From NCBI GenBank assembly GCA_964523895.1, contig CAZGBJ010000001.1, positions 62,001 through 126,000 of the forward strand: DNA of 64,000 nucleotides, read 5' to 3'. The position numbers and the translations under genes were made by a program. The notes beneath the pieces are model-generated. The model saw only the letters and a program-made list of their open reading frames with translations, searched no databases and was not told the origin of the DNA. How positions within the stretch are numbered: position 1 is the stretch's first letter; every line of letters starts with the position of its first letter. Positions 1 through 7,868 of the stretch are shown one piece after another. The DNA is from UBA7359 sp964523895. Lineage in GTDB: Bacteria; Pseudomonadota; Gammaproteobacteria; Eutrophobiales; Eutrophobiaceae.

Positions 1-344
1 GGCAATGTCGTAACCTCTTTATCTGACACATGAATTGTGCCAAATAAATAACTCGTCTGTTTACCTTCTTTGGCAATCGTCCAAAGCAATCCTTGCGAAT
101 ACTGTAACTCTTCAGGTGCAGATGATCTTTCTGTTAAAGGTTCACATTGTGCCGATATTAATTCTTTTGCCTGACTCTCATCGATATAAAGGCTCGTTAC
201 ACTAAACAAACATAATAATAGGATGAGACCTTTGCATGAGCAGGAATTTTGTTCTTTGGCTAGGCAAAAGCGCACGGGCAGCTTTTTGCTCCTGCTAAAC
301 CTGCATACCGTACGTCCTGTACACAAATGAGGGAGTTTATACAT
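1..344 (-). CDS. TraB/GumN family protein, truncated by the window edge
   Basis: The reading frame enters the window from an ATG at 344 and runs off position 1. It encodes a hydrophobic stretch (GLILLLCLFSVTSL) followed by the motif LLWTIAKEGKQTSYLFGTIH, which is the typical N-terminal signature of the TraB/GumN (Pfam TraB) family of secreted, metalloprotease-like proteins. The first ~40 codons, before LLLCLF, lie inside the repeat element at 223-434, so the native start seems to have been lost and replaced. A GTG inside the element could also be the start. The exact function of this family is poorly known. The family call is firm; the start is not. Confidence 0.65.
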   Translation of the reverse strand, partial: MYKLPHLCTGRTVCRFSRSKKLPVRFCLAKEQNSCSCKGLILLLCLFSVTSLYIDESQAKELISAQCEPLTERSSAPEELQYSQGLLWTIAKEGKQTSYLFGTIHVSDKEVTTL

Positions 345-434
345 ATAAATGACCGATTGAGTACGGTTTTACCAACTGTAGGCGCTTTAGGCGACACCGC
401 AAAGGATAAAATAACAATCGTGCAATGGTCTCAT
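223..434. repeat. MITE-like element, copy A
   Basis: A 212-bp non-coding element ends in 14-bp inverted repeats, ATGAGACCTTTGCA at 223 and its inverse with one mismatch ending at 434. A second copy, in opposite orientation, lies at 33033-33195: both ends and the internal core (CCTAAAGC..CCTAC.GTTGGT, then ACTCAATCGGTCATTTATA) are shared. It begins five bases after the nagZ stop and reaches into the TraB/GumN gene. The ends resemble those of some IS5-type insertion sequences, from memory only; there is no transposase, so it would have to be moved in trans. Confidence 0.75.
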
Positions 435-439
435 TTCGT

Positions 440-1501
440 TTAAACAACGGCATCATCACCCAAATCCAACTCCGGTTCTTTTTCTATATTAAGAACTACT
501 TGCGAACGTTTTTTCCACAAATCAGTTTGTTTTAACTCATCTAATGTATTTTTAAAATGACCATGCATTCTGATCAAGCGTGATTGTAATTCAACGCTGT
601 CCGGGATATTTGCATTATCCAATATTGAGATTGCGCCTTGCTGATTATTACATGCTAAAACCATGTCACATCCTGCATTAAGTGCGGCTTCGGCACGTTG
701 AGGATAGGAACCCATCATTTCAGCACCAGCCATACTCAAATCATCACTAAAAATCGTTCCCTGAAATTCTAACTCCTGTCTTAATATTTTTTTTAACCAG
801 AATTCAGAAAAACCTGCCGGATTTTTATCTACTTTAGAATAAATAACATGCGCTGGCATTAAGGCAGGCAGACCAGCATGAATCATTCTTTCGAAAGGAA
901 TCAAATCATGCATTTTAATATCTTCAAATGATCGCTCATCGTAGGGAATAGCAACATGCGAATCTTCGGCAACAGAACCATGTCCAGGAAAGTGTTTTCC
1001 TACCGCCACCATACCCGCTTCTTTCATACCGCGCATATATGCGCGAGCAAACCGAGAGATTTGTTCAGGTTCAGTATGAAAAGCACGATCACCGATGACC
1101 TGACTAATTTTTCCACCTATATCGAGTACCGGTGCAAAACTCAAATCAACACCTACCGCAAGTAATTCTGCAGCCATCAACCAACCGGTTTGCTGTGCTA
1201 AAAATTCTGTTTTTTTAATCGGACCATATTCACTCATCAAGGCACAAGCAGGCAAGCGACTGAATCCTTCACGAAAACGCTGAACACGTCCGCCTTCATG
1301 ATCAACAGCGATTAATAAATGTGGTTGGCGTAGTTCATGGATTGATTTGCTTAATTCTGCTATTTGTTCCGCTGATTCAAAATTACGTGTGAATAATATG
1401 ACGCCGCCCACATGCGGATGACACAACATCTCGCGTTCATCAGCTTCTAGCTGACATCCGCGCAAGTCACACATAATTGGACCTAAAGACATTTTCTTCA
1501 C
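440..1501 (-). CDS. nagZ: beta-N-acetylhexosaminidase NagZ
   Basis: Cytoplasmic glycoside hydrolase family 3 enzyme that removes GlcNAc from GlcNAc-anhydroMurNAc peptides during murein recycling. The 353-residue length is normal for the family. The substrate loop KHFPGHG (about 169-175) is followed by the Asp/His pair of GH3 NagZ enzymes in AEDSH (178-182), and the nucleophile aspartate is in FSDDLSM (about 251-257). No signal peptide is present. Its ATG overlaps the dppC stop as ATGA, so it is probably translated together with the peptide permease genes, which supports a shared role in cell-wall peptide recycling. Confidence 0.95.
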   Translation of the reverse strand: MKKMSLGPIMCDLRGCQLEADEREMLCHPHVGGVILFTRNFESAEQIAELSKSIHELRQPHLLIAVDHEGGRVQRFREGFSRLPACALMSEYGPIKKTEFLAQQTGWLMAAELLAVGVDLSFAPVLDIGGKISQVIGDRAFHTEPEQISRFARAYMRGMKEAGMVAVGKHFPGHGSVAEDSHVAIPYDERSFEDIKMHDLIPFERMIHAGLPALMPAHVIYSKVDKNPAGFSEFWLKKILRQELEFQGTIFSDDLSMAGAEMMGSYPQRAEAALNAGCDMVLACNNQQGAISILDNANIPDSVELQSRLIRMHGHFKNTLDELKQTDLWKKRSQVVLNIEKEPELDLGDDAVV

Positions 1502-2304
1502 TCTTTATTTATTTCCTTAATATCCATTTTATCTCTTAACGCATCACCTAATAGATTGATACATAATACCAAAGACAGAATAGCAAAACCCGGTGCTAAT
1601 ACCATATGCGGCGCAACTAACATATAACGTGTGCCATCCCGAATCATACTACCCCACGAGGCTATCGGAGGTTGCACGCCTAAACCCAAAAATGATAAGC
1701 CTGCCTCAGCAATAACAACCCCGGCAAAAGCAAAGGTCGCTTCAATAATTAACGGCGCCATAATCAGCGGCAAAATATGTTTCAGAGCAATAATAAAATT
1801 CGGTGTGCCCAAAGCATGAGCGGCATTAACATGGTCACGATTTTTCATACTTAAGGTTTGTACGCGTGCCAGACGAGCGAAACCAACCCAACTAACAATC
1901 GATAAAGCAATAACCGCATTCATCAAACCCGGTCCAAGCAAACCCGCCAAGGCAATGGCTAACAGTATTCCGGGAAAGGCAATGAACAAATCAATAACCA
2001 TTACCAAACATTTATCCCAAACGCCTCCCAACCAGGCTCCCATCAAACCTAAAAAGGTACCCAGTAAAAATGATATCGCGACGACAACTATAGCAACGCT
2101 TAATGAAGTACGTGCGCCCATGATCAAACGCGAACTAATTGAACGACCCAAATCATCATAACCTAGCCATTGTGACCACTCTGGCATTAACAATATTTTA
2201 TCTAGCGCAATCTGATCGGGATACAAAGGTAAAACGGGAGCTAACAAAGCCAAAAACAACCAAGTCAGTAATATAAACATCGACATTGAGTAATAGGCTT
2301 TCAT
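1498..2304 (-). CDS. dppC: peptide ABC transporter permease DppC-like
   Basis: Inner-membrane permease subunit of a dipeptide/oligopeptide ABC importer. It has an N-terminal membrane segment, a five-helix binding-protein-dependent transport domain, and the cytoplasmic EAA-type loop around NAAHALGTPNFIIALKHILP that contacts the ATPase. At 268 residues it is slightly short for DppC, mainly in the N-terminal region. It overlaps dppB by four bases upstream and nagZ by four bases downstream, forming a tight dppB-dppC-nagZ operon. No ATPase gene (dppD or dppF) is in the window, so those subunits must be encoded elsewhere. Substrate specificity (dipeptide or murein peptide) is inferred only. Confidence 0.88.
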   Translation of the reverse strand: MKAYYSMSMFILLTWLFLALLAPVLPLYPDQIALDKILLMPEWSQWLGYDDLGRSISSRLIMGARTSLSVAIVVVAISFLLGTFLGLMGAWLGGVWDKCLVMVIDLFIAFPGILLAIALAGLLGPGLMNAVIALSIVSWVGFARLARVQTLSMKNRDHVNAAHALGTPNFIIALKHILPLIMAPLIIEATFAFAGVVIAEAGLSFLGLGVQPPIASWGSMIRDGTRYMLVAPHMVLAPGFAILSLVLCINLLGDALRDKMDIKEINKE

Positions 2305-3227
2305 GAATCAAGTTTTACTCTTGGATCGAGAGCAATATAGGTAAGGTCAGTTAATAGATTAACGAATACATAAGTAAAGCTAATCAACAGCACACACGCT
2401 TGTACAACGGGGTAATCACGTTTTTGAATTGATTCGATCATCAATTGACCAATGCCCGGCCAGGCAAAGATAGTCTCAGTGATAACCGCACCGGCAAGCA
2501 ATGCACCAAACTGCATACCTAAAATAGTAATAACGGGAAGTGCTGCATTGCGTAAGGCATGTATACCTAATACACGAACTTCAGATACTCCACGTGCACG
2601 CGCTGCACGAATGTAATCTTCCTCAATCACATCCAGCATCGAAGCTCGTACCATGCGCGAAAGAATCGCAGCTAAGGCCGTACCCAGGGTAACTGCAGGA
2701 AGAACTAATGAAGCAAACCCTTCTTTGCCACTCACTGGAAACCAGCCTAACCATAAAGCAAAGATTAAAATTAATAATGGCCCCATAACAAAGTTTGGAA
2801 TAGAAACGCCCAACATCGCTGACATCATGCTTAAGCGATCCCAGATCGAATCTTTATAAACAGCCGCCAGAACGCCTAAAGGTAAGGCGATAACAATAGC
2901 GATAATTATACTGGCAATACTAAGAGTGGCGGTTGCCGGCAGCCGCTCTATTAATAACTGGCTCACTGCGCGTTTCGAATGTAATGATTCACCTAAATCA
3001 AACTGTACAATTCCTGTCAAATATTGCCACCATTGTTGTAGTACTGGTAAATCCAGACCCAATGCATGGCGTAATGCCTCTCTATCTGCCGGGCGCGCTG
3101 TTTCACCCAACATCACTTCGATAGGATCGCCAGGCACAAGATGTATCAATAAAAAGACAAGCGTCGTTATACCCAGCAAAACAAATACCGCACTAAACAA
3201 GCGTTTGATCAGGTAATTCAGAAACAC
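2301..3227 (-). CDS. dppB: peptide ABC transporter permease DppB-like
   Basis: First permease subunit of a peptide ABC importer, 308 residues. It has the family N-terminus (LIKRLFSAVFVLLGITTLVF) and the VPGDP motif about 30 residues in, then several membrane helices, and the EAA loop EEDYIRAARARGVSEVRVLG that docks the ATPase. It leads the dppB-dppC-nagZ operon. The partner binding lipoprotein is probably the gene at 9250-10731, which lies about 6 kb away on the same strand, an arrangement suggesting that an ancestral operon was broken apart. Confidence 0.9.
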   Translation of the reverse strand: MFLNYLIKRLFSAVFVLLGITTLVFLLIHLVPGDPIEVMLGETARPADREALRHALGLDLPVLQQWWQYLTGIVQFDLGESLHSKRAVSQLLIERLPATATLSIASIIIAIVIALPLGVLAAVYKDSIWDRLSMMSAMLGVSIPNFVMGPLLILIFALWLGWFPVSGKEGFASLVLPAVTLGTALAAILSRMVRASMLDVIEEDYIRAARARGVSEVRVLGIHALRNAALPVITILGMQFGALLAGAVITETIFAWPGIGQLMIESIQKRDYPVVQACVLLISFTYVFVNLLTDLTYIALDPRVKLDS

Positions 3228-3338
3228 AATATTGCCTTATTCATTAATTATTCGGATCTAGTTCAACTATTATCTAATATCAGGATACAATAATGATAAC
3301 AGTTAAGGATAAACTGACAGAACATCAAGGAAATAAAT

Positions 3339-3824
3339 ATGTATAAATTTGACAATAATGAGGAAGAGGCAGAAACAGCCCAACCAGCTATGTCATCATT
3401 AAATGAAGCAAGCAAGGATATCATGAGTATTGTTGTTCGATTTTGCGGATTGATGTTGCTATTTATCGGCCTGTGGATAGCAATACAGGTTTTCAACGAA
3501 GCCTTGGCACTATATAAAGACCCGGGAAATATTGAACGTGTCGCTATAGCCATTGAGGCTGGCTCCAACATAGATAAAAGTATCGCTCCCATACGCGACA
3601 GCTTATTAGGTGTGAATGGGAATGATTCTGAAACGAAAATGGAAGAAAAACCAAATGGAATTCGTATTTCTTATTTCATCGCATGGGTTGTTAATCTATT
3701 ACTTCTCTTGCTACTCGCACGAATATCACTAGCAGCAATCAAAACCGGCGGTGAACTTGCGCTTTATGATGCGCAGATAAAGAAGTTTGCAAGACAGATA
3801 GTGAACTCGAGTAAAAAAGAATAA
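3339..3824 (+). CDS. conserved hypothetical two-helix membrane protein
   Basis: A 161-residue protein with two clear membrane segments, near residues 30-52 (IVVRFCGLMLLFIGLWIAIQ) and 110-130 (FIAWVVNLLLLLLLARISL), separated by a soluble loop. The N-terminus is acidic. It is preceded by AAGGAAAT spaced well for a ribosome binding site. It stands alone on the plus strand between dppB (divergent) and the DUF3106 gene (convergent, four bases away). No function could be assigned from sequence. The reverse-strand reading frame over it is a shadow. Confidence 0.7.
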   Translation: MYKFDNNEEEAETAQPAMSSLNEASKDIMSIVVRFCGLMLLFIGLWIAIQVFNEALALYKDPGNIERVAIAIEAGSNIDKSIAPIRDSLLGVNGNDSETKMEEKPNGIRISYFIAWVVNLLLLLLLARISLAAIKTGGELALYDAQIKKFARQIVNSSKKE

Positions 3825-3828
3825 AACC

Positions 3829-4425
3829 CTATCTCGTTCTGTCCGTAGCACGGTCAGTTGTAGTTCTACTATTTGTTGATCTTGTAGGTCGGTTTGTATT
3901 TTTATTTTTTCGTTGCTGTTTTAATCGGCGGCGTTCTTCCGGCGTCATGTTCTGCATTCGTTCTTTCGCTCTTTTATGTTTTTCCTTCATTTTTTGACGA
4001 AAGACTTTTTTATCTTCGTCAGACATATTTTGATAGCGTTTTCGTAATTCTTTGCGCTTATCTTCCGGTAATTTATTAAACCACTGACGTTTTTTTCTGA
4101 TTTTTTCTTGTTGCTCTGGCGACAGATTATTAAAACGTTCAAAGCGATCTTTTATTTTTTTCTTTTGCTCACCATCCATTGACTTCCAACGCTGCATACG
4201 TTGCTTAGCTTTTTGGCGTTGTTCATCTGTCATTTGTCCCCAACGACCTGCTCCTTTTTGAAGACGTTGCTGACGCTGTGTGGGCAGTTGTTCCCAATCA
4301 CCTTTGAAATCATTTAATAACGTTTGTTCTTCTGCCGATAATGATTTCCACGCGATACCTTCTTCGGCATAAACAGTTACCAAAGGAAATAGACATAAAA
4401 AGAATATTATTAATCTAGTTTTCAT
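3829..4425 (-). CDS. DUF3106 family periplasmic protein
   Basis: Small exported, very basic protein. The start at 4425 gives a clean signal peptide (KTRLIIFFLCLFPLVTVYA, cleaved before EEG). The mature part consists of repeated helical units with the theme L-S/T-x-E-Q-x-(R/K), for example LSAEEQTLL, MTDEQRQKA, LSPEQQEKI and MTPEERRRL, which identifies the DUF3106 family. An Arg/Thr/Asn-rich tail follows. It is the last gene of the sigma factor operon and overlaps the small gene before it by 11 bases. DUF3106 genes are commonly found beside an ECF sigma factor and DUF3619; the molecular role is unknown. An in-frame start six codons upstream (4443) is possible but spoils the signal peptide. Confidence 0.8.
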   Translation of the reverse strand: MKTRLIIFFLCLFPLVTVYAEEGIAWKSLSAEEQTLLNDFKGDWEQLPTQRQQRLQKGAGRWGQMTDEQRQKAKQRMQRWKSMDGEQKKKIKDRFERFNNLSPEQQEKIRKKRQWFNKLPEDKRKELRKRYQNMSDEDKKVFRQKMKEKHKRAKERMQNMTPEERRRLKQQRKNKNTNRPTRSTNSRTTTDRATDRTR

Positions 4426-4645
4426 TTTCTGTATCAACTTCAATCGTTGCCTCGATTAACTTTCCCATTTCTTCATTTTCTAACTCAAGCGGATCAATCC
4501 ATTCTCCTTGTTCTGTTTCCCATTCACCGATAAATTCAAGAAAATCTATAGAGGGTATGGTTTCACTATCTATTTGTTCGTCTGCAAACAATGATGTTAT
4601 GGAACAAATAAAAAACAACACGCACACGTTAGCTCGGTAAACCAT
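4415..4645 (-). CDS. small exported protein of the sigma factor operon
   Basis: Starting at the ATG at 4645, the product is about 76 residues: a signal peptide (VYRANVCVLFFICSITSLFA, cleaved before DEQ) and a short acidic mature part with FLEFIGEWETEQGEW. Longer frames starting at 4663 or 4723 put charged or unrelated sequence before the signal peptide and overlap the upstream gene heavily, so the shorter form is preferred. It overlaps the DUF3619 gene by 17 bases and the DUF3106 gene by 11, so it is translationally coupled to both. I do not recognise a family. Its net negative charge contrasts with the very basic DUF3106 product encoded next. Confidence 0.6.
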   Translation of the reverse strand: MVYRANVCVLFFICSITSLFADEQIDSETIPSIDFLEFIGEWETEQGEWIDPLELENEEMGKLIEATIEVDTENEN

Positions 4646-4973
4646 CTTCTTCGAGCCATTCATAAAATTCCAGTTCTTCAAATAATTCCAGATTGTCGGC
4701 AGAAGAAATAAGTTCAATCTCATCTACCGGAACAGCTTGCATTGGTGCGGGTGAATTCAACAAAATCATAACGGCAAAAACCATGACACAGGCTGTCGCT
4801 AAACCACCAACCATAAACCCTGGCCAGTTAATATGACGAGTGCCTGCTTTTTCTATGGCTTGCGCGCGAATTTGGCGAATCTTTGATAGCGTGCTTGCAT
4901 CAAGCGCATCGACACTTTCATCCAGATTTTGTCTAATATTCGCGTTAAATTCGTTTTCGTTATGTTTACTCAT
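4629..4973 (-). CDS. DUF3619 family membrane protein, likely anti-sigma-like partner
   Basis: A 114-residue protein with a cytoplasmic N-terminal region (NEFNANIRQNLDESVDALDA then TLSKIRQIRAQA), one membrane segment (GLATACVMVFAVMILL) and a short acidic external tail. This is the DUF3619 pattern. The ATG at 4973 overlaps the sigma factor stop as TAATG, so it is coupled to it. The topology, a cytoplasmic helical part followed by one helix, is what anti-sigma factors look like, and its position directly behind the sigma gene fits, but DUF3619 has no demonstrated function that I know of. A TTG two codons upstream is a less likely start. Confidence 0.75.
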   Translation of the reverse strand: MSKHNENEFNANIRQNLDESVDALDASTLSKIRQIRAQAIEKAGTRHINWPGFMVGGLATACVMVFAVMILLNSPAPMQAVPVDEIELISSADNLELFEELEFYEWLEEDGLPS

Positions 4974-5506
4974 TACCAATGATCATCCAGTTTTTCACGC
5001 AGCTTATGTATTGCACGAGAATAATGTGTTTTTACACTTCCCGCTGAGCATTTCATTACATTCGCGGTTTCTTCGACACTATACCCTTCCCATGTTCTTA
5101 ATAAAAAAGCCTGTTGTTGGCGTAGTGGCAAATCTCGTATTACCTGATCCAATTCATCAACGCGTCTATCTGATTGTAACAATTGTTCGGGCGTTCTTGC
5201 TTTTTCATCTTCTGCTTGTTGAATAGGATCTTCCTGCTCAGCATCCTTGTTGCTAAACCAGCTACGAAAGCGATTACGTACCTGATTGCGCCGATACCAA
5301 TCCCTGATACGGCTTTGCAAAATAGTCGTAAATAAAGGACCCCACTCCCTGGCATCACGATCTGCATATTTTTCTGCAAGTTTGAACATAGCATCTTGCA
5401 AAATATCTAATGCCTCATCCTTATTTCCTGTTGCTATCTCGGCCATACGAAAGCCTCGCTTTTCAACACTGGCAAGAAATGCATCCAATTCCCGATAACG
5501 ATCCAG
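4973..5506 (-). CDS. ECF-type RNA polymerase sigma factor
   Basis: Sigma-70 family factor with region 2 (EALDILQDAMFKLAEKYADR, then LQSRIRDWYRRNQVRNRFRS) and region 4 (LPLRQQQAFLLRTWEGYSVE, ETANVMKCSAGSVKTHYSRA) linked by an acidic stretch. The start is uncertain. A TTG at 5488 has no ribosome binding site, whereas a strong AAGGGGA sits 5-7 bases before a CTG at 5506, which would add MDRYRE and match the usual N-terminal length before the FLxSVEKR motif of this subfamily. No ATG or GTG lies in the right place. It heads an operon with DUF3619, a small exported protein and DUF3106. Confidence 0.85.
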   Translation of the reverse strand: MDRYRELDAFLASVEKRGFRMAEIATGNKDEALDILQDAMFKLAEKYADRDAREWGPLFTTILQSRIRDWYRRNQVRNRFRSWFSNKDAEQEDPIQQAEDEKARTPEQLLQSDRRVDELDQVIRDLPLRQQQAFLLRTWEGYSVEETANVMKCSAGSVKTHYSRAIHKLREKLDDHW

Positions 5507-5561
5507 TATAAGTCCCCTTGAATACTAATTATAAATAAATACTGCTTCATTTTGAAAATAA

Positions 5562-5588
5562 ACATAGTCAGAAAATATCTGACTATGT
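5562..5588 (-). terminator. Rho-independent terminator after the EF-hand gene
   Basis: A perfect 11-bp stem (ACATAGTCAGA / TCTGACTATGT) with a five-base loop. On the minus strand it is followed by TTATTTT. It sits between the stop of the EF-hand gene and the sigma factor gene, so it separates those two transcription units. Confidence 0.8.
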
Positions 5589-5601
5589 CATTATCCAATG
5601 A

Positions 5602-6309
5602 TTACCTGCTACGGGCAACGCGTCTACCACTGCTACTCTGTCCACGTTGACGTTTCTCACCACCGCGTGAACTTCGTTGTACACGACGGTGTTTTTCACC
5701 GTCACTTGATCTTCGTTGTGCGCGTTGTTTTTTTCCATCATGTTGTCTTTTTCCATCATGACGGTCGCGAACATCTTCTCTTCGATCTACCCTATCTTCC
5801 CGACGATCTCGAACATCTTCACGTCGATCAACGATGTCTTCCCGGCGATCCCTAACATCTTCTCGTCTATCACGAATATCTTCGGCTCTATCCCGACGTG
5901 CTGCTGGCGTACCGGGTTCATAATTATGATTTGCATCCCAACGATCTTCTTTACGGTCTCGAATATCCTCGCGTCTATCTGCTACATCTTCACGACGGTC
6001 ACGTACATCTTCTCTTCGATCTGCCCGGTCTTCACGACGATCTCTTATATCTTCACGTTCATCACGATTTAGTCGCCCATCTCCATCGCTATCAAATCGC
6101 TGACGTTGATTTTCACGTCTTACCTGGTTAGCTGCTTGTCGTTCATCCTGACTTAAGCGTCCATCTCCGTCAGTATCGGCTTGTTGAAAGCGTTCTCTTG
6201 GCGACAAACGATTGGATTCTTCATCTTCTGCCATAGCCGGCACGCTGAATACCAAACCAAACAGTAGACCACTTATTACTTTTACTTTAATTGAATCATG
6301 TAATTTCAT
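5602..6309 (-). CDS. exported EF-hand protein with Arg/Asp-rich repeats
   Basis: With the ATG at 6309 (preceded by GGAGAA) the product is 235 residues. It has a signal peptide ending in VPAMA (about residue 27), two canonical EF-hand calcium loops (DTDGDGRLSQDE at 45-56 and DSDGDGRLNRDE at 73-84), and then more than 100 residues of heptad-like DRREDVR units, interrupted once by WDANHNYEPGTPAARR. The C-terminus is Arg/Gln/Ser-rich. Such charge-alternating repeats favour a long single helix or a disordered polyampholyte. A role in periplasmic calcium or metal binding is inferred. The gene is divergent from the CDF transporter and separated from the sigma operon by a terminator. A longer frame to 6405 adds an unlikely N-terminus. 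Confidence 0.75.
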   Translation of the reverse strand: MKLHDSIKVKVISGLLFGLVFSVPAMAEDEESNRLSPRERFQQADTDGDGRLSQDERQAANQVRRENQRQRFDSDGDGRLNRDEREDIRDRREDRADRREDVRDRREDVADRREDIRDRKEDRWDANHNYEPGTPAARRDRAEDIRDRREDVRDRREDIVDRREDVRDRREDRVDRREDVRDRHDGKRQHDGKKQRAQRRSSDGEKHRRVQRSSRGGEKRQRGQSSSGRRVARSR

Positions 6310-6403
6310 CACTGTTATTCTCCATTTATATAATCTATTTACACCCGTACTAACGCATGGGTTATCATTCGGTTGACAATCATTACTAAAAATGGAGTAC
6401 AGC

Positions 6404-7318
6404 ATGTCTGGGTCTGGACACGGCGATTCTACAAAAGCAATTCTCTATGCATTTATAGCCAACCTAGGTTTGGCTATCGCAAAAACTGGCGCTGCAATTT
6501 ACACTGGTTCTGGCAGTATGATGGCTGAAGCAATTCACTCTTTTGCCGATTGTGGCAATCAAATCCTGCTATTTATTGGCTTAAAGCAAGCCGAGAAACC
6601 AGCGGATGAAAAACATCCTCTTGGATACGGAAAAGTAACTTATTTCTGGAGCTTCATTGTCGCCATCATGCTATTTAGCATGGGAGGTCTGTATTCTGTT
6701 TATGAAGGCTGGCATAAATTGCATGAGCCAAGCGAGTTGAATCAAATATGGGTTGCTTTACTAGTATTGGGCTTTGGTATTTTCCTTGAATCTTTTAGTC
6801 TTTATGCTGCATTGAGAATTGTTAAAAAAATCAGAAAAGATAAATCATTCATAGAGTGGTTCAAAAATACACGGAATGCGGAATTAGTCGTCATACTAGG
6901 CGAAGATACTGCTGCAACAATAGGGCTAATGATTGCTTTTATCTTCGTGTCTATCGCCTGGGTTACCGGCAATCCGATGTATGACGCACTTGGTTCGATT
7001 TGTATTGGCATTATCTTGATCTTTATTTCTATATTTATTGGCTGGCGAATTAAATCATTAATTGTCGGACGTTCGGCTGAGCCGGAATTGGTTACATTGA
7101 TTGATTCTATTATTGAAAAAGATGACAGCATTGAAAAACTATTACATTCCATCACCATGCAAATTGGTGCTGATGTTATGTTGGCAGCAAAATTAAAGAT
7201 GAAAGCAGGCTTGAGTATTGAAGAAGCCGTAAAACAGATTAATGAACTTGAAGAAGAGATTCAAAAGCAGGTGCCGACAGTAAAATGGTGTTTTATGGAG
7301 CCAGATAATAAAGTTTAA
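6404..7318 (+). CDS. cation diffusion facilitator family metal transporter
   Basis: Inner-membrane proton-coupled exporter of divalent metals such as zinc, iron or manganese. The ATG at 6404 has GGAG nine bases upstream and is preferred over an in-frame ATG at 6392. The CDF metal site of helix 2 is seen in AEAIHSFADCGNQ, followed by the loop KHPLGYGK and six membrane segments; the C-terminal domain is short. The form with HSFADCGNQ and HPLGYGK is close to the SLC30A9-like branch rather than FieF, so the metal is not certain. It is divergent from the EF-hand gene across 94 bases. Confidence 0.88.
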   Translation: MSGSGHGDSTKAILYAFIANLGLAIAKTGAAIYTGSGSMMAEAIHSFADCGNQILLFIGLKQAEKPADEKHPLGYGKVTYFWSFIVAIMLFSMGGLYSVYEGWHKLHEPSELNQIWVALLVLGFGIFLESFSLYAALRIVKKIRKDKSFIEWFKNTRNAELVVILGEDTAATIGLMIAFIFVSIAWVTGNPMYDALGSICIGIILIFISIFIGWRIKSLIVGRSAEPELVTLIDSIIEKDDSIEKLLHSITMQIGADVMLAAKLKMKAGLSIEEAVKQINELEEEIQKQVPTVKWCFMEPDNKV

Positions 7319-7368
7319 GGAAAACTGATTCCGGTCGATATCAAAATTACTGCGACAGGAATAAAAAA

Positions 7369-7767
7369 ATGAAAGATAGACGTATTAGAAAACGCCAAAG
7401 CGATAATCGTCGAAATAATAAACGCGTTCATGCTGAACTTGATATAACCACTTATATCAACGATAAAGAATATATTAGCAAAATGCGGAACATTTCGGGA
7501 AACGGCATACAAATTATCGAACATTCTGATATCGAAATTCAACCCGAGCAGGACTGTAAAATACTCATTCAGGTTGATAATACAAACATCAAACTGGATG
7601 CGTCGGTCGTTTGGAAAGACTTTGGTTTAATCGGCTTATGTTTTAAAAAACAGGACCAAAAAATTCAAAAACAACTCAACAGACTCTCAGAAAAATTATT
7701 ACTAACAACTGCTCCAATTGAAGATACAGCTAATTTAATTGGATCTTCAGCAGAATCTGTGGGTTAA
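7369..7767 (+). CDS. PilZ domain protein
   Basis: A 132-residue cytoplasmic protein consisting of little more than a PilZ domain. The cyclic-di-GMP binding arginines are in DNRRNNKR near residue 11-18, followed by the second motif RNISGNG (N-x-S-x-x-G) near residue 42. The strands after it (KILIQVDNTNIKLDASVVWK) and the VWxDFGLIGLCF-like stretch complete the barrel. AGGA precedes the ATG. It follows the CDF gene by about 50 bases in the same direction, but a functional link is not evident. The downstream target cannot be deduced. Confidence 0.85.
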   Translation: MKDRRIRKRQSDNRRNNKRVHAELDITTYINDKEYISKMRNISGNGIQIIEHSDIEIQPEQDCKILIQVDNTNIKLDASVVWKDFGLIGLCFKKQDQKIQKQLNRLSEKLLLTTAPIEDTANLIGSSAESVG

Positions 7768-7868
7768 CAAGAAAAGTATTTTTTGAAAACTTAAACAAAT
7801 AGAATAAGTTAGGTGTTAAATGGGCTGTTTTATTTCTGTACTCGTATTTAACGGACAATTAAAAAGTT

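Noticed and set aside
3263..3592. 109-codon minus-strand frame
   Set aside because: Antisense to the two-helix membrane protein, which has a good ribosome binding site and a real membrane pattern.
5598..6131. Plus-strand frames opposite the EF-hand repeat gene
   Set aside because: They are mirror readings of the DRRED codon repeats, rich in His, Val, Ile and Phe.
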